34,257 nucleotides of DNA from Bacteroidota bacterium. GTDB taxonomy: Bacteria > Bacteroidota > Bacteroidia > Chitinophagales > Chitinophagaceae. The translations under genes and the position numbers were made by a program. Under the pieces are notes generated by a model that saw only the letters and a program-made list of their open reading frames with translations, made no database searches and was not told the origin of the DNA. Below are positions 15,444 through 25,170 of the stretch, piece by piece (position 1 is the first letter of the stretch; each line of letters opens with the position of its first letter). The stretch covers positions 1-34,257 of the forward strand of contig JAUZOD010000044.1 of NCBI GenBank assembly GCA_030706635.1, in the 5' to 3' direction.

Positions 15444-18400
15444 CTAATGAATCAACCTGGCTTCACACCAATCTCCATAAGTTCCCTTGAGGTCGTCGGA
15501 ATCAATACCATTAAGCGTGCGTATTTCTATAAAGGAAGCATGAAGGATATCAAGGTCAACTGCTTTGGCCTGATCCTGCTTACGCATGGATGTGCTGCTG
15601 AATATTTTTCTATCATCAATCCATACCTCAAAAATAACTGCGGCATTTCCACCATCTTCATTGAGACCGACCAAACATTGGAACCGTTTAAAAGATTTTC
15701 CGGAAATATCATACCGGATCCTTCCATAGGCGTTAGTCCCAAGGCCGCGCGCGAATTTCCTGCCGGCAACAATTAAATCAGCGCCGCTGGCGCTTTTGTT
15801 CAGTTGAAGCTGTCCCAGGCTCATCGCCACTTCCACGGGCAGTATCTCATCAAGATAGACAACAGAGGCATTGTAGCGGGTCAGGTTCTCCCCTTTAGTA
15901 AAAACCTGGTTGGGCCATGCGGTGATGATCTCCCTTTCCATATTGATTCTGGCGGGAACAGGAAGGATCTCAGGATCGGGTAAAGGCAGCATATCCTGAT
16001 ATTCAATACTCACTCCAGCATTCTCCAGCGGATGTTCAATCCAAAGCCATCCCCCTGTTTCCGCCCTGAACCTCCCGTTCTCATTCGCAGACGCGTCAAT
16101 ACAAAAGCTAAGTTCACTTTTTCCTGATGAAATTTTGAAGCTGATATAAGACCAGTCAGAAACCGGCAACTCAGCAAATAGCTGCATATGAGGAGGAGTA
16201 AGGGTTGGACGTGAGAGATTAAACTCAACAGCGCTTCCGTTTACTTTTACTTCGCAATGCGGTTGATACCCCGAAGGCAGCACAGGCGAAAAGAGAATAT
16301 GCATCTCTGCAATGCTGCCCTCAGGAACATGTGCAATGCATCCTCCTCTTAATTGTGATTTACCATTTTCCGTCTCCAAAACAAGGCTGCTATTCTCCAC
16401 AAGGGCACGCTGTGGGTTCCCGGGAAAAGTCAGGTGCATTTTTGCGTCTTTTCTTCCGGCATTCGGTTGCGTTAAATTCAGTGTGGTATTTCTTGACCCT
16501 GTAACAGATAATTCCACAGGCTCACCCGGTCGTCCAAATACATTATACATTATGCTTTTACCGCTACGGCCAGTCTCCATATAACGTGCTCCTTTGAGGG
16601 AGACAGCTTTCGGATCAAGCGGTTCTATCTGAACGATAACCGTTTCATGTCCTGCTAGCAAAAAATGGACTGGCTCAGCATATTTAATATCCGTTTTTAT
16701 CACCTTCAGATACGGGTATATCACCCGGGCAATATAATGCCGGCCCGCTTCTGCTTCCTGCAGCGCTTTATTTTTGGTCCGTCCGGAATCAGCATTTAAA
16801 GGGATCGAAACGGTGCGGGATTCTATAAACGGGTTATAAAGAGCCAGGATACCTCTCCCCTCGTGGAAATGCGCATACCCGTAAGGCTCACGCTTTAACG
16901 GATCGCCCAGTATGAGTCGCGTTTGCCAGAAAACAGATGCATTGGTTCTGGCCCATTTCAATGCTCCGGCAAGAAAAGCCCAGTCCTGGTCATTACGAAG
17001 CAATTCATAAGGGTTGAGATATAAACTTAACAGGCGGGACCCACGACCGATAACGGCTATAATTTCATCGTACAGAGTATCATAATCCGGCGTGTAAATG
17101 CCAAGATGTTCAATGGCGTTTGACGGAAAACCGGGATTCTCCCGAATGCGTTTCCGAAACAGTGCGTCCCGCGATATAAAATGCCCGTAACCGGGTATGG
17201 GTGTCGGGGCAATAGCCGGCGGCACACCATCGAACATATCTCCGTAAACCGATTCCGCATGCTGCAACCACCAGGGGCTTAACCACATCCCGCTGGTGGG
17301 ATCAAGAAAAATATCCGGATTGGTTTCCCGGATTCTCTTTAATAAATTAATATAGGCATCCACGTTAGACTCTTTGGAATAATTACCGGGAAGATGCCAG
17401 GTATGACCGGGGGCATTACACATAGCGCAAAAACCATCAAACTTAAAAAAATTCAACCCATACGTTTCTGTCAGACCGGTAACGTTTTTTGTCAGATCTG
17501 CACTATACCTTGGATCAGACTGGCACATAAACCAATCCCAGGTACCATTTCCCGGATATCCTTGTGAGCCAAGCCACGGTGCATGGTCATAGCCAGAGGA
17601 TGGCGAAAGCCAGAGCCCAAGCTTTGCATTCATGCGCTTCAATGCGCCTACAAGCGGGGAAAAACCGCGCTGAAACCGATCTTTGTTAATATCCCATAAA
17701 CTGTTTTTTTTATCCCATCCGTCATCTATGGTATATGAGTCAGGATACACCCCGTAGGGATCGAATAGTTTTTGCTGAAAGCGTTCAATTAACGCAAGGG
17801 AATTATTTTCTGTGGCCGGCATCAGGGTGGTCCAGGTGTTATAATCAACAAACAGTTGTTTTACCGAAGGCGGAGAAGCCAGGATCGTTTCTATATAATA
17901 TTTAAACCTGCTGCTTACTTCCTTTGACTCCGACACACCGAGCGCAGCCTTTTTACTAAGGAAACGGCCCCTGACCGTTCGTCCCGGAAAATGGGTAAGT
18001 GTCAGTACCCCATCCCGATACTGGTTGTACCCCGCGGGATGTTCAAGGCCCCAGAAGCTATCATCCATAAATACGGGAAGACCAAAACCCTTCGTACCCG
18101 AGAAGCCAAATGCGGCGGATACATTTTGAGGAGGCTCGTTTTCCTGGAACGAACACACCCCGTCAAAACCAAGCTCCCAAACATTCAGTTGTCTGAGCTC
18201 CAGTGGCAACGCCGTCGTCAAAATCAATTGCCGGCGCGCAAAAAAATCATGATGGCCAAGCTCGTAGCAAATGACCAGCGCGATATCCTTTGAATGATGG
18301 TGAAAATGTAAACAGAGACTGTGTCCCTGCTTTGTTTGGTCTTCACGGTAATCTTTGAAGCGGAAGTCTTTGGCGGTCAGAGCGTCCTGACCTTCGATGC

Positions 18401-18641
18401 CAATTGAAAAATCGTCGGACTTAATTTCTATTCTGTGGGCGGATAACAGATTGACAAAACTAACCAGACTCATTCTGTCTCCCTGTTTCGCAAAATGCAT
18501 TTCAAGGTATTGGTTTCGCAGTGTAAGCTCCTTATCCCCGGAGAAATGTTTATTCGCTGTTAAAACAAGAGGAACCTGAATATACTTTGCGGAGCTTAAA
18601 ATAAACATATTCCTGATCAGGGTTCGCCTGTTGATGGCCAT
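15444..18641 (-). CDS. GH36-like alpha-galactosidase with C-terminal NPCBM domain
   Basis: The product (1065 residues from MAINRRTLIRNMF) resembles clan GH-D alpha-galactosidases/alpha-N-acetylgalactosaminidases. An N-terminal beta-supersandwich covers about 35-260. The barrel holds SYTIDDGWD (D306, D307), LGLWLSP and FFKFDGFCAMCN with the likely nucleophile D402, followed by FLDPTSGMWLSP and a helix-rich half with GRGSRLLSLYLNP. A beta domain follows, and the last ~140 residues form an NPCBM carbohydrate-binding domain (KFARGLGTNAYGRIRYDI, VGLNEDGGNAAVIFEVWIDD, WCEARLIH). The N-terminus has a twin Arg (NRRTLIRN) but is not a convincing Tat signal. The terminal sugar (Gal or GalNAc) cannot be settled from sequence. 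The earlier frame start at 18668 is less favoured. Confidence 0.82.
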   Translation of the reverse strand: MAINRRTLIRNMFILSSAKYIQVPLVLTANKHFSGDKELTLRNQYLEMHFAKQGDRMSLVSFVNLLSAHRIEIKSDDFSIGIEGQDALTAKDFRFKDYREDQTKQGHSLCLHFHHHSKDIALVICYELGHHDFFARRQLILTTALPLELRQLNVWELGFDGVCSFQENEPPQNVSAAFGFSGTKGFGLPVFMDDSFWGLEHPAGYNQYRDGVLTLTHFPGRTVRGRFLSKKAALGVSESKEVSSRFKYYIETILASPPSVKQLFVDYNTWTTLMPATENNSLALIERFQQKLFDPYGVYPDSYTIDDGWDKKNSLWDINKDRFQRGFSPLVGALKRMNAKLGLWLSPSSGYDHAPWLGSQGYPGNGTWDWFMCQSDPRYSADLTKNVTGLTETYGLNFFKFDGFCAMCNAPGHTWHLPGNYSKESNVDAYINLLKRIRETNPDIFLDPTSGMWLSPWWLQHAESVYGDMFDGVPPAIAPTPIPGYGHFISRDALFRKRIRENPGFPSNAIEHLGIYTPDYDTLYDEIIAVIGRGSRLLSLYLNPYELLRNDQDWAFLAGALKWARTNASVFWQTRLILGDPLKREPYGYAHFHEGRGILALYNPFIESRTVSIPLNADSGRTKNKALQEAEAGRHYIARVIYPYLKVIKTDIKYAEPVHFLLAGHETVIVQIEPLDPKAVSLKGARYMETGRSGKSIMYNVFGRPGEPVELSVTGSRNTTLNLTQPNAGRKDAKMHLTFPGNPQRALVENSSLVLETENGKSQLRGGCIAHVPEGSIAEMHILFSPVLPSGYQPHCEVKVNGSAVEFNLSRPTLTPPHMQLFAELPVSDWSYISFKISSGKSELSFCIDASANENGRFRAETGGWLWIEHPLENAGVSIEYQDMLPLPDPEILPVPARINMEREIITAWPNQVFTKGENLTRYNASVVYLDEILPVEVAMSLGQLQLNKSASGADLIVAGRKFARGLGTNAYGRIRYDISGKSFKRFQCLVGLNEDGGNAAVIFEVWIDDRKIFSSTSMRKQDQAKAVDLDILHASFIEIRTLNGIDSDDLKGTYGDWCEARLIH

Positions 18642-18740
18642 AGTAATAAATTTAAACCTGTCCGGCATTTTTTCAGGACAAGAGGGTCGTTCGCAAAAAG
18701 TTTAAATCTATCAAATCTTTACATGCTGATCTGTTTTTAT

Positions 18741-21506
18741 TTATTGTTTTGGATTGGAAGCGAGTTTGTTATCCGGAAGAGTATCTTCTAAATCAGGATT
18801 CAGCGTTCCTGGATTAGTTTTTACCACGCCAAAAGAGTTGGATACAACGCAGCGATATCTGCTGCCGATATCCCATAAGGTTGTAGCCGGCGTGGTATAG
18901 CTTGACAAGGTCGCTCCCGGAATATCGGTCCGGTTTTTCTGCCACTGGTAGCTGAGGTTCGCGCCGGAGGCCACCACAGTGAAGGTAGCTGTCGCGGGGA
19001 GCACTACCGTTTTGTCTGCAGGATGCCCGGTAATGACCGGCGAACCGGCGGGAGCCGGTGTACAGTCGGCACGCGTGATGTTATAGGTCACTCCGGCAGC
19101 TGTAATGAAAGTGAACTCTTCCTCATTCTGAATAGTGGAAACCGGCTCTTGATTGTCTGCGCGGGTCACCGTAATGCATGATCCCTGGAACGGACTCTGC
19201 AGCACACAGGTGTTGCCCTTTTCGCTAAATATCCGCACCGAATCCACCACCTGCCCCGAAGCCCGGTATTTCGCGCCGACAAGGAATGCTCCTTCCGCCC
19301 GCAATCTCTTAAACCCCGCATTGACTGTTTTGTCCCAGTTGGGAAAAATCCTTATCACACCGTCCTGACTCTGCATGAGCATATTGTTGATGGCCTCAAT
19401 GATTCCCGCGGTCTCGATACCGCCTCCCTGTTTTTGAGATACAATACCGTTGAGTTCCGGTTTCCAGCCCTTTATTCCTTTTATCACAAGATCGGGGCGG
19501 TAGCCTGCCCTGACGGCCATGACAAACATCATTCCGAAATCATTAGAATCCTGCCAGCCGGAAAATCGCTGAGGGTAAAAGAAGTTGCCCTTATCCAGGG
19601 TCCTGCACGTGGCTATCTTGTATGCCGGCAACGTGGAGTAGCTGATGTTATCAAACGTAGTGGTGAACATCAAACCCGTATTCCGGGTGCCTCCATGAAA
19701 CGTTATGGCATCCATCACGTCATGAATCCAGTCTGGTCTGAAGGTTATCGTATTCCCCCATTTCTCGAGCGGATACGCACTCATGTTGTTCAGGATATCC
19801 TGCCAATGTGCTCTTCTGTCTGCATCGCGTCCGAGCTTAATGCTCGCGGCCAGGATTTCCCTGTACAGGAATTTGATAGCGCCCAGACTGAACATATCAT
19901 TTGCCGAAAACCAGTCTGCGCCCTCCTGCGCTGACCCGTACACATTGTACTGTCCGTTTACCGGCTTCCCGATGTAATCGTCATAAAAATCGGCGACTGC
20001 AAGCATTAACGGATAGCAGGTGTCGGCCAGGAATGAGCTGTCCTGGCCATACTTCCATTTCCATTCAATCGGTAAGATGCCGAATACTGCGTTCGTGGGC
20101 ATGGAACCATCTTCCCGCACCCATGAACCGCCTCCGCAGGATGTTCCATGGGAGGTGAACGAAAGTTCAAACTCCACTCCTCTGCAATTCGCTGGCATCC
20201 GGGCCTTGATGGTAGGCGAAACCCACCTGTTGATGACCCTTTTTCTGCCTGTATTCTCCAGGTAATATTTTATAGATTGTATATACGGATCAACCAGGTT
20301 GACGTGGTTGGAAGAGAATACACCGTAATACGGATTTTGTCCATTGTAGTTCATTGATATATTGCTGAACCACATCATATCGTCACTTCGTACCCAAGGT
20401 CCCCAGTGTCCGGGCGCTTTCCCGGGCGCGTTGTCAATGCCGCTTCGGGCGCAGGAGCCCATCATGTATAAATGATTATACCAGTATTTCTGAAGAACGG
20501 TATCGTCGAGATCTATATAAGATTGAAGCCAGAAATTCTTCCACCAGGCTTTGTGCCGTTTATAAATTTCGGCGACACCGGCATTTGTAATCTGCCGCAG
20601 GCCGGCCTGAACGGAGTGGAGGGGCGAGGCTGCGTTGGTGCTGTGTTCCGCTTTGAGTACGATTTTTACGATTGATCCGTTTGCAGGCAGGGTGAAGGAA
20701 AGTCTGGAATACGTACTGTTGTCGGTCGTCGCCAGGGCCGTTGCGCCGAGCAGTTTTGCCGCTACGGCGCCTTTTACATAAAAGGGTGCGCCTTCGGCGT
20801 TGGGCTCTTTGGTGACCCATGCCACAGACCCCAACTTGCCCGCGTTCCTGGCAACATAGGCATTGCCGATGACTGAAACCGTGGCTTGCAGCGAAATCTT
20901 TTTGCCGCTGTTCGTGGACAGCTCCAATACAAGAACATTCCCGGAGTCTGATATATAGGCTTTTGTCTGAAGTGGAATACCCGCCATAGTAGACTGGGTC
21001 CTGATTTCGGCGTTCTTAAGATCCTGGGTAACGCTATAGGCATTTCCCGATTCGGCGCCCGATGATTTTTCTATTGTCAATATGGCTAGATTCAGAATAT
21101 GTTGCGTCCACATCTTCGCACCCAGATCGTTTCCGGCATGAAATCCGTTTTTTCCCAGATAATATTTTAACGAATGTATGGTGCCGCCCAAATGGGCGCC
21201 GAAATCGCCGTTTCCCAAATATGCGCCTTCCTGCAGCGTTTTACAGGTGCTATCGTCCCAGGTTTTGGCATAGGTCGGTGAGGACATATCCAATAAGGCG
21301 GAGACAACAGGCCAATCCATTTCATGGGAGAACGAAACCGTATTCCCGGGGGACAGCATCAATTTCCCGGTCTCGTTCTGTGGCCCGGAGAGATCCGATA
21401 CAGGCGATGGTGCCTGCCTGCTGACCCCAATCTGGGCGCTTACATTGACGCACAAAAACAGTATGCTGATCACAGCAATAAAATTGTTCTTTGCTTTAGT
21501 ATTCAT
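18741..21506 (-). CDS. GH95-like (alpha/alpha)6-barrel glycosidase with C-terminal Ig-like domain
   Basis: This secreted protein of 921 residues has a signal peptide (FIAVISILFLCVNVSAQ). An N-terminal beta domain opens with LQEGAYLGNGDFGAHLGGT, like the GNGxxGAxxxG entry of GH95/GH65 enzymes. A helical barrel follows with WWKNFWLQSYIDLDD, YWYNHLYMMGSCARSG, SFTSHGTSCGGGSW and GGGIETAGIIEAINNMLMQS, then a beta cap with AGFKRLRAEGAFLVGAKYR. The nearest recognised group is GH95 (alpha-L-fucosidase/galactosidase), but it is divergent and the catalytic Glu/Asp cannot be assigned. Residues about 816-905 are an Ig-like domain (GHPADKTVVLPATATFTV, LSYQWQKN, YRCVVSNSFG). This fusion is unusual for the family and suggests a binding or spacer role. 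It lies 61 bp downstream of the GH35 gene. Confidence 0.65.
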   Translation of the reverse strand: MNTKAKNNFIAVISILFLCVNVSAQIGVSRQAPSPVSDLSGPQNETGKLMLSPGNTVSFSHEMDWPVVSALLDMSSPTYAKTWDDSTCKTLQEGAYLGNGDFGAHLGGTIHSLKYYLGKNGFHAGNDLGAKMWTQHILNLAILTIEKSSGAESGNAYSVTQDLKNAEIRTQSTMAGIPLQTKAYISDSGNVLVLELSTNSGKKISLQATVSVIGNAYVARNAGKLGSVAWVTKEPNAEGAPFYVKGAVAAKLLGATALATTDNSTYSRLSFTLPANGSIVKIVLKAEHSTNAASPLHSVQAGLRQITNAGVAEIYKRHKAWWKNFWLQSYIDLDDTVLQKYWYNHLYMMGSCARSGIDNAPGKAPGHWGPWVRSDDMMWFSNISMNYNGQNPYYGVFSSNHVNLVDPYIQSIKYYLENTGRKRVINRWVSPTIKARMPANCRGVEFELSFTSHGTSCGGGSWVREDGSMPTNAVFGILPIEWKWKYGQDSSFLADTCYPLMLAVADFYDDYIGKPVNGQYNVYGSAQEGADWFSANDMFSLGAIKFLYREILAASIKLGRDADRRAHWQDILNNMSAYPLEKWGNTITFRPDWIHDVMDAITFHGGTRNTGLMFTTTFDNISYSTLPAYKIATCRTLDKGNFFYPQRFSGWQDSNDFGMMFVMAVRAGYRPDLVIKGIKGWKPELNGIVSQKQGGGIETAGIIEAINNMLMQSQDGVIRIFPNWDKTVNAGFKRLRAEGAFLVGAKYRASGQVVDSVRIFSEKGNTCVLQSPFQGSCITVTRADNQEPVSTIQNEEEFTFITAAGVTYNITRADCTPAPAGSPVITGHPADKTVVLPATATFTVVASGANLSYQWQKNRTDIPGATLSSYTTPATTLWDIGSRYRCVVSNSFGVVKTNPGTLNPDLEDTLPDNKLASNPKQ

Positions 21507-21567
21507 AACCGGTTTTTATTATTGGTCAACACGTGATCCCAAATCCATCAGCGGCAACGGAAAAAAA

Positions 21568-23430
21568 TTATTTCCGCAATTGGTCCAGCACGGGCGCCTG
21601 CAGTGCTGTTATGTCAGTATGTTTTTGTGCATTTTGTTGTTCAAAAATCAATATGCTGTTTTCCCCTTTCATAAGCCAGCAACCAGGCAGATATAAAGTT
21701 TGCTGCGGACCTACATTCCAGTACCGGCCCAGGTTATGGCCATTGACAAACACAATACCCTTTCCCCATGAATTCATATCCAGGAAAGTATCGCCGGTTT
21801 TGACCAATGTAAACTCACCGGCATAAACCGTTGGATGATCCCGGATATTCCTGTTCCGGAGCTTGCTGAGATCAGGCGGATGAGAGAAAGGAAACCGGTA
21901 CATTTCCCAGTTGCCGCTGATTGTTCTCCCATTGATAATGACCGGGCTGATAATACCTTTTAGATTATGCACGATTTCAGCATCATAATTGATACGACCC
22001 ATATTTTCCACGAGTATATCCAGGGTTGCCGACGCGGGTATATCAACAGCACAGGAAAAAATACTGTCCGCACGATTGAGCACTGCCAGGAATCTGCCAT
22101 TTACATATATCTGCGCATAATCTCTTAGTCCCGCAAGCACCAGATCACCTTGTAACGGACGTGTAAACTTTCTGCTGTACAATACATATCCGTAACCCTG
22201 GTTAAGATCTTCAAAACTCATAGCCGTGTCATTTACCACAGGTCTTATTTTCTCTTTAAGATCAAAAAGATCCACGACTTTATTTAACCGGATCCGCGGA
22301 ATGAAAATCGGTGCTGTGATAGAAGGAATATCGGGCAAAGGACCGGTTATAAACCGGGCCATTTCATCCCGTACGGCCTTAAATTTCGGAGTAGCGCGGC
22401 CGGCTTCAGTGATGGGCGCATCATAATCATAGCTGGTCATATCCGGCTGTATCGGATCTTTCTTATTGTAGTTGGCGCCGCTGGTAAATCCGAAAAGCGT
22501 GCCACCCTGCGCCATATAGAAACTGAAGGATACTCCTGCTTTAAGATAAATGTCCAATTGCCTTATCAGTTTGTCCGAAGCCACCCTCCGGAACGGTTCT
22601 TTCCAGTGATCCAGACTCCCGGTGTAAAATTCTCCGATCAGGTACGGGCCCCTCCCATCATGATATTCACCAACAATCTTTTTCAAAAAATCAATATCTC
22701 TTTCTCCGTTAGCCGTGGGCAGAACTCCTTCCGTGGTGCCTCCTTTGAACTCATTGCTACCATCAGCCGTAAAAAGTGGAACATCAATACCCGCCTGGAC
22801 AAGATCCTGCCTGATAGCCCGTAGATATGCTTTATCATCAGACAGGGGAATATCCGGTCGCTGCGATACGTAAGAGCCAAATTCATTCTCGACCTGCACG
22901 AGGATCACGGGCCCCCCGTGTGTGATCTGCAATTCTTTTATCTGTCCGGCAAGCTTGTTAATATATGTCTTACAGGAATCGAGGAAAGATTTATTATTTG
23001 TACGCAGCACCAGATCTTTATTCTTTTGAAGCCACCAGGGAAAACCTCCAAACTCCCATTCCGCACAGGTGTACGGACCCGGTCGAAGGATCACGAACAG
23101 ACCCTCCTGTTGTGCAAGACGGATGAACCGCACAATATCCCGGTTATCCGTTCTGAAATCCCAGACACCGGGCGCCGTTTCCTGATAATTCCAAAAAACA
23201 TAGGTAGCCACGGAATTCATCCCCATCGCCTTCAGCATTTTAAGGCTTCGTTGCCAATAGGGTCTTGGAATACGCGCAAAATCAATCTGGCCTGCATGGA
23301 TATTAACCGGTTTACCGTCATAGAGAAAAAACCCATCTTTAATGTCAAACGTGTGCTTTTGCTGAGCGGCACAATTACTGAAATCAAAAATGCATAAAGC
23401 CAGGAATAAGAATAATATTTTCAGTTTCAT
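21568..23430 (-). CDS. GH35 beta-galactosidase
   Basis: This exo-enzyme releases terminal beta-linked galactose. From the chosen start (MKLKILFLFLALCIF, 620 residues) there is a signal peptide. The catalytic barrel carries HAGQIDFARIPRPYW, RPGPYTCAEWEFGGFPWWL, the acid/base motif QVENEFGSY (E183) and the nucleophile motif LIGEFYTGSLDHW (E267). Two C-terminal beta-sandwich domains follow (YGYVLYSRKF, GIVFVNGHNLGRYWNVGPQ). All key residues are present. An in-frame ATG at 23481 is possible but would place 17 polar residues before the signal. It lies 181 bp downstream of susD, a larger gap than elsewhere in the PUL, so a secondary promoter or processing site is possible. It probably acts in the periplasm or at the surface. 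Confidence 0.95.
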   Translation of the reverse strand: MKLKILFLFLALCIFDFSNCAAQQKHTFDIKDGFFLYDGKPVNIHAGQIDFARIPRPYWQRSLKMLKAMGMNSVATYVFWNYQETAPGVWDFRTDNRDIVRFIRLAQQEGLFVILRPGPYTCAEWEFGGFPWWLQKNKDLVLRTNNKSFLDSCKTYINKLAGQIKELQITHGGPVILVQVENEFGSYVSQRPDIPLSDDKAYLRAIRQDLVQAGIDVPLFTADGSNEFKGGTTEGVLPTANGERDIDFLKKIVGEYHDGRGPYLIGEFYTGSLDHWKEPFRRVASDKLIRQLDIYLKAGVSFSFYMAQGGTLFGFTSGANYNKKDPIQPDMTSYDYDAPITEAGRATPKFKAVRDEMARFITGPLPDIPSITAPIFIPRIRLNKVVDLFDLKEKIRPVVNDTAMSFEDLNQGYGYVLYSRKFTRPLQGDLVLAGLRDYAQIYVNGRFLAVLNRADSIFSCAVDIPASATLDILVENMGRINYDAEIVHNLKGIISPVIINGRTISGNWEMYRFPFSHPPDLSKLRNRNIRDHPTVYAGEFTLVKTGDTFLDMNSWGKGIVFVNGHNLGRYWNVGPQQTLYLPGCWLMKGENSILIFEQQNAQKHTDITALQAPVLDQLRK

Positions 23431-23611
23431 AATTGCGCTTCTGATATTTATACCGGATTTCGCTTTTTCAATTCTTTCCACGCTTGCATCTATCCGCTTT
23501 CACCAGGTTCCCGGCAGTCGTCAGAGCCATGTAGGACAGCAGCTGATTCATCAAAGATTTAAACATCTTTTGTTCAGCTCCATGAAGAATGGCATGATGA
23601 AAATTATTGGC

Positions 23612-25144
23612 TCAATACCCGGGATTCTGGCCGAGATCGTGGCCATGGGCCTTATAATAGTCAATTTCACTCTGAGGAAATGGCCACAGGTAGTTATTCG
23701 GCAGAAATACATACTTTACGGGCGACTGGTCTGTGCCGATCGCGCCGATCTTTTCTACACCCAGGTTCCACCGTTTCAGATCCAGCCATCTTTGACTTTC
23801 AAATGCCAGTTCAATACGCCTTTCATGCCTGATCGTATCTCTCATCTGGGCCTGTGATAAGCCGGAAGCCAGCGGAGGGAGATTTACGCTCGGACGGGTG
23901 CGGACATCGTTTACAGCCTGATATACGCTGGCATCCGGTCCGCTGTTTTCATTCTGCGCCTCGGCATAGCTCAGTAAAACATCTGCATAGCGGAAAATGA
24001 CTACATCGTTCTCACAATGCTGGGATGCAGAAACCCCCTGAATGGTTGAATCCACATATTTTCTGATATTATACAGTAAGGGGCTTTGAATAAGCACCCT
24101 GCGCTGATCCCATTTAGCGGCGCCATCAGGGCCAAATCCATAACTGGAGCCGGGAACGACGATCGTCGCATTCAACCGCGGATCACGGTTGCTGTATGGT
24201 TGCGCCGGGTTATACAGAGGGGATTGGGTGATCGGCAGGCCGTCTGTGCATTCATACGCATCAACCAGGTTTTGGAAAGGGCTTACGCCCAGGTACCATC
24301 CCCATTGTATATTACTTTGATTCTCGTCGTTTGGAGAAAGATATCTTACTGAAAACATGATTTCTTTGTTATCGGCACCCTGTCCCTTGGTCAAAAACAA
24401 AGTATAATAATCCGGGTATAATGAAAATGTTCCCGACTGCATGATCTGGCTGGTCAGCGAAGCAGCATCCTGAAAATTATTGTCGTATAACGCGATCTTG
24501 GCCTTAAGCATCAGGGCCGTACCCTTCACCACATGACCATCTGTGTATGCCTGATCGGGAAGAGACTGGATGGCCGTATTCAGATCGCCCAATATCTGGT
24601 TTTCGACATCAGCTTTTGGTGATTTTGGCAAAAGGGAATCGCTCAGCGTATAGGAATGAAGCGTGAGGGGGACATCGCCATAGAATTGCGTCAGGTAGAA
24701 ATAGTAGAATGACCTTAAGAACAGCACCTCGGCTTTCCACTCATCTAACTGGCTCGCCGGCACATCCACCGACCCGATATTATCCAGGAAATAGTTACAA
24801 ACGCCAATTGCCTTATAGGTGGTGTTGTAAAAGCCTGTGATTATTCCTCCCGTGGTTGAGGTAATCGGAGCGATCATCGCGCTTTGTGCTCCAATGTCAT
24901 TTTCAAGGGTCCAGCTGTCGTCAGTCAATGCATCCCAGGCAGCAAAATTATTCATATTAAAATAACCCGTGGCCAGGGTATGGTAACAACCCGTAAGCGC
25001 CAGCTGACCGTCCTGCTGTGTTTTCCAGAATGTTCCCTGTGATAGTTGATCATGGGGATTCAGGTTTAAGTTGTTTCTGCTGCAGGAACTCAGACCCAGG
25101 ATCAAAGAAAGGGAAATGATATATTTATATTTGAACAGTTGCAT
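23612..25144 (-). CDS. SusD/RagB-like nutrient-binding lipoprotein
   Basis: This is an outer-membrane lipoprotein that caps a SusC-like transporter and binds glycan. The 510-residue product has the lipoprotein signal LSLILGLSSCS with C21 as the lipid-modified residue. SusD landmarks follow: N-terminal LNPHDQLSQGTFWKT, the TPR-like helices with AEVLFLRSFYYFYLTQFYGDVPL, VKGTALMLKAKIALY, and the C-terminal DVLLSYAEAQNE, RHERRIELAFESQRWLDLKRW and the end YLWPFPQSEIDYYKAH. Length and order are typical. It begins 26 bp after susC on the same strand. The start codon sits at the edge of an AT-rich inverted repeat (25143-25159). Ligand specificity cannot be deduced. Confidence 0.97.
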   Translation of the reverse strand: MQLFKYKYIISLSLILGLSSCSRNNLNLNPHDQLSQGTFWKTQQDGQLALTGCYHTLATGYFNMNNFAAWDALTDDSWTLENDIGAQSAMIAPITSTTGGIITGFYNTTYKAIGVCNYFLDNIGSVDVPASQLDEWKAEVLFLRSFYYFYLTQFYGDVPLTLHSYTLSDSLLPKSPKADVENQILGDLNTAIQSLPDQAYTDGHVVKGTALMLKAKIALYDNNFQDAASLTSQIMQSGTFSLYPDYYTLFLTKGQGADNKEIMFSVRYLSPNDENQSNIQWGWYLGVSPFQNLVDAYECTDGLPITQSPLYNPAQPYSNRDPRLNATIVVPGSSYGFGPDGAAKWDQRRVLIQSPLLYNIRKYVDSTIQGVSASQHCENDVVIFRYADVLLSYAEAQNENSGPDASVYQAVNDVRTRPSVNLPPLASGLSQAQMRDTIRHERRIELAFESQRWLDLKRWNLGVEKIGAIGTDQSPVKYVFLPNNYLWPFPQSEIDYYKAHGHDLGQNPGY

Positions 25145-25159
25145 AAAATCAGATTTTAT
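25143..25159. repeat. AT-rich inverted repeat over the susD start
   Basis: ATAAAATC-A-GATTTTAT has two perfect 8-bp arms around one base. On the coding strand the second arm runs into the susD start codon (GATTTTATG). Such a short AT hairpin could weakly affect initiation; equally it may only reflect the AT-rich leaders normal in this phylum. Confidence 0.3.
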
Positions 25160-25170
25160 AAAATGATGGT

